From: Longispora albida DSM 44784
GTDB lineage: Bacteria; Actinomycetota; Actinomycetes; Mycobacteriales; Micromonosporaceae
Direction: 5' to 3'
NCBI RefSeq assembly: GCF_000379825.1
Contig: NZ_KB903833.1
Span: forward strand, 63,022 to 127,021
Length of the DNA: 64,000 nucleotides
The notes below the pieces were generated by a model, which ran no database searches, was not told where the DNA came from, and saw nothing but the letters and a program-made list of their open reading frames with translations. Within the stretch, counting starts at the first letter, position 1; every line of letters starts with the position of its first letter. The translations under genes and the position numbers were made by a program. Positions 63,542-64,000 of the stretch are shown one piece after another.

Positions 63542-64000
63542 TCAGCTACTGAGGGAGGGCTCCTGAGCGGGTTTGGCGGCGGGGGTGGAGGGATGTGGAG
63601 GGGTGCGGAAGGCCGCTACGCCGGGCACCACGAGTACCACATAGGAAAAGAAGACGATCACTATCGCGGCCCCGATCCCGAGAGCCGGGACGCCGATCAC
63701 GCCGGCCAGCCAGGGGGTGAGCGCGAGGCCGATCGGGTTGAGCACGAAGGTCAGCAGAGTGTCGAGGGAGAACACCCTGCCCTGGAGCTCGGCCGGGAAC
63801 TCCTGCTGCAGGGCCGAGATCCACAGGGCGAAGAAGACGGAGATGCCGGCGGCGCCCAGTACCTGGAAGCCGAGGTATATCCACAGTGGAAGCGGGAGGG
63901 CCAGGCCCAGGCACATCGGGGCGAAGAGCGCCACGGCGTGCATGGCCGACAGGCCGGGCAGTTTCGGCCGGTACCTGAGCATCAGCAGCGAGCCGACGAC
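63542..64000 (-). CDS. MFS transporter, C-terminal part (runs off the window)
   Basis: The last roughly 150 residues of a major facilitator family permease are visible. Its 5' end lies beyond 64000, since the frame is open to the edge. Several hydrophobic helices and WISALQQEFPAELQGRVFSLDTL fit the C-terminal half of MFS efflux proteins of the MFS_3 type. The end carries a Pro/Ser/Ala-rich tail. Its stop is 243 bases upstream of mraZ. Substrate unknown. Confidence 0.75.
   Translation of the reverse strand, partial: VVGSLLMLRYRPKLPGLSAMHAVALFAPMCLGLALPLPLWIYLGFQVLGAAGISVFFALWISALQQEFPAELQGRVFSLDTLLTFVLNPIGLALTPWLAGVIGVPALGIGAAIVIVFFSYVVLVVPGVAAFRTPPHPSTPAAKPAQEPSLSS

Noticed and set aside
1-64000. 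tRNA, rRNA, insertion sequence or prophage genes
   Set aside because: No transposase, integrase or phage gene and no tRNA-like cloverleaf was recognised by eye.

Overview
The window is chromosomal DNA from a very GC-rich actinobacterium. Third codon positions are almost always G or C and GTG starts are common. The division cluster has SepF, DivIVA/Wag31 and a meso-diaminopimelate-type MurE (DNPR motif). The gene order mraZ-rsmH-ftsL-ftsI-murE-murF-mraY-(murD-like)-ftsW-murG-murC-ftsQ-ftsZ-yggS-sepF-yggT-divIVA, continuing through a DUF167 protein, TraR/DksA, lspA and rluD to dnaE, best suits Micromonosporaceae or a close relative. That placement is inferred from synteny; no 16S or tRNA gene is present.

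Layout: (1) 1-7.9 kb is accessory and metabolic: a heterodimeric ABC exporter pair with one degenerate ATP site, a GH20 hexosaminidase, an EamA permease with a divergent LysR regulator, and a DUF3592 membrane protein. (2) 8-14.3 kb is one exported 2125-residue RHS/YD-repeat protein with a variable C-terminal tail and a strong terminator. (3) 14.6-16.0 kb holds hisF and a Rid-family gene. (4) 16-28.3 kb is an accessory block between ridA and hisA: an S1 protease with a P domain, an AAA/LuxR regulator, a LamG plus fascin-like secreted protein, an S28 aminopeptidase, a GlxA-type regulator and a saccharopine-dehydrogenase-like reductase. It ends in a 313-base convergent intergenic region with a large hairpin and degenerate repeats. 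(5) 28.3-33.1 kb is the rest of the histidine operon (hisD-C-B-small ORF-H-small ORF-A). (6) 33-42 kb has small membrane proteins, a possible toxin-antitoxin-like pair with a PIN-like protein, dnaE, a ParA-like ATPase and a Pro/Ser-rich membrane protein. (7) 42-63.3 kb is the division and cell wall cluster, all on the minus strand and mostly with overlapping or abutting genes. (8) The window ends inside an MFS transporter gene.

The most unusual observation is in the division cluster. The murD slot between mraY and ftsW holds an intact but only 161-codon gene that looks like a shrunken MurD central domain without the N-terminal, C-terminal and key catalytic segments. Other notable points are three GTGGAG repeats at exact 10-bp spacing upstream of mraZ (a likely MraZ box) with two extra inverted pairs nearby, a near-perfect 24-bp-stem hairpin between mraZ and rsmH, an apparent CTG start for lspA, loss of pgeF between ftsZ and yggS, and a his operon split by about 12 kb of secreted-protein genes.
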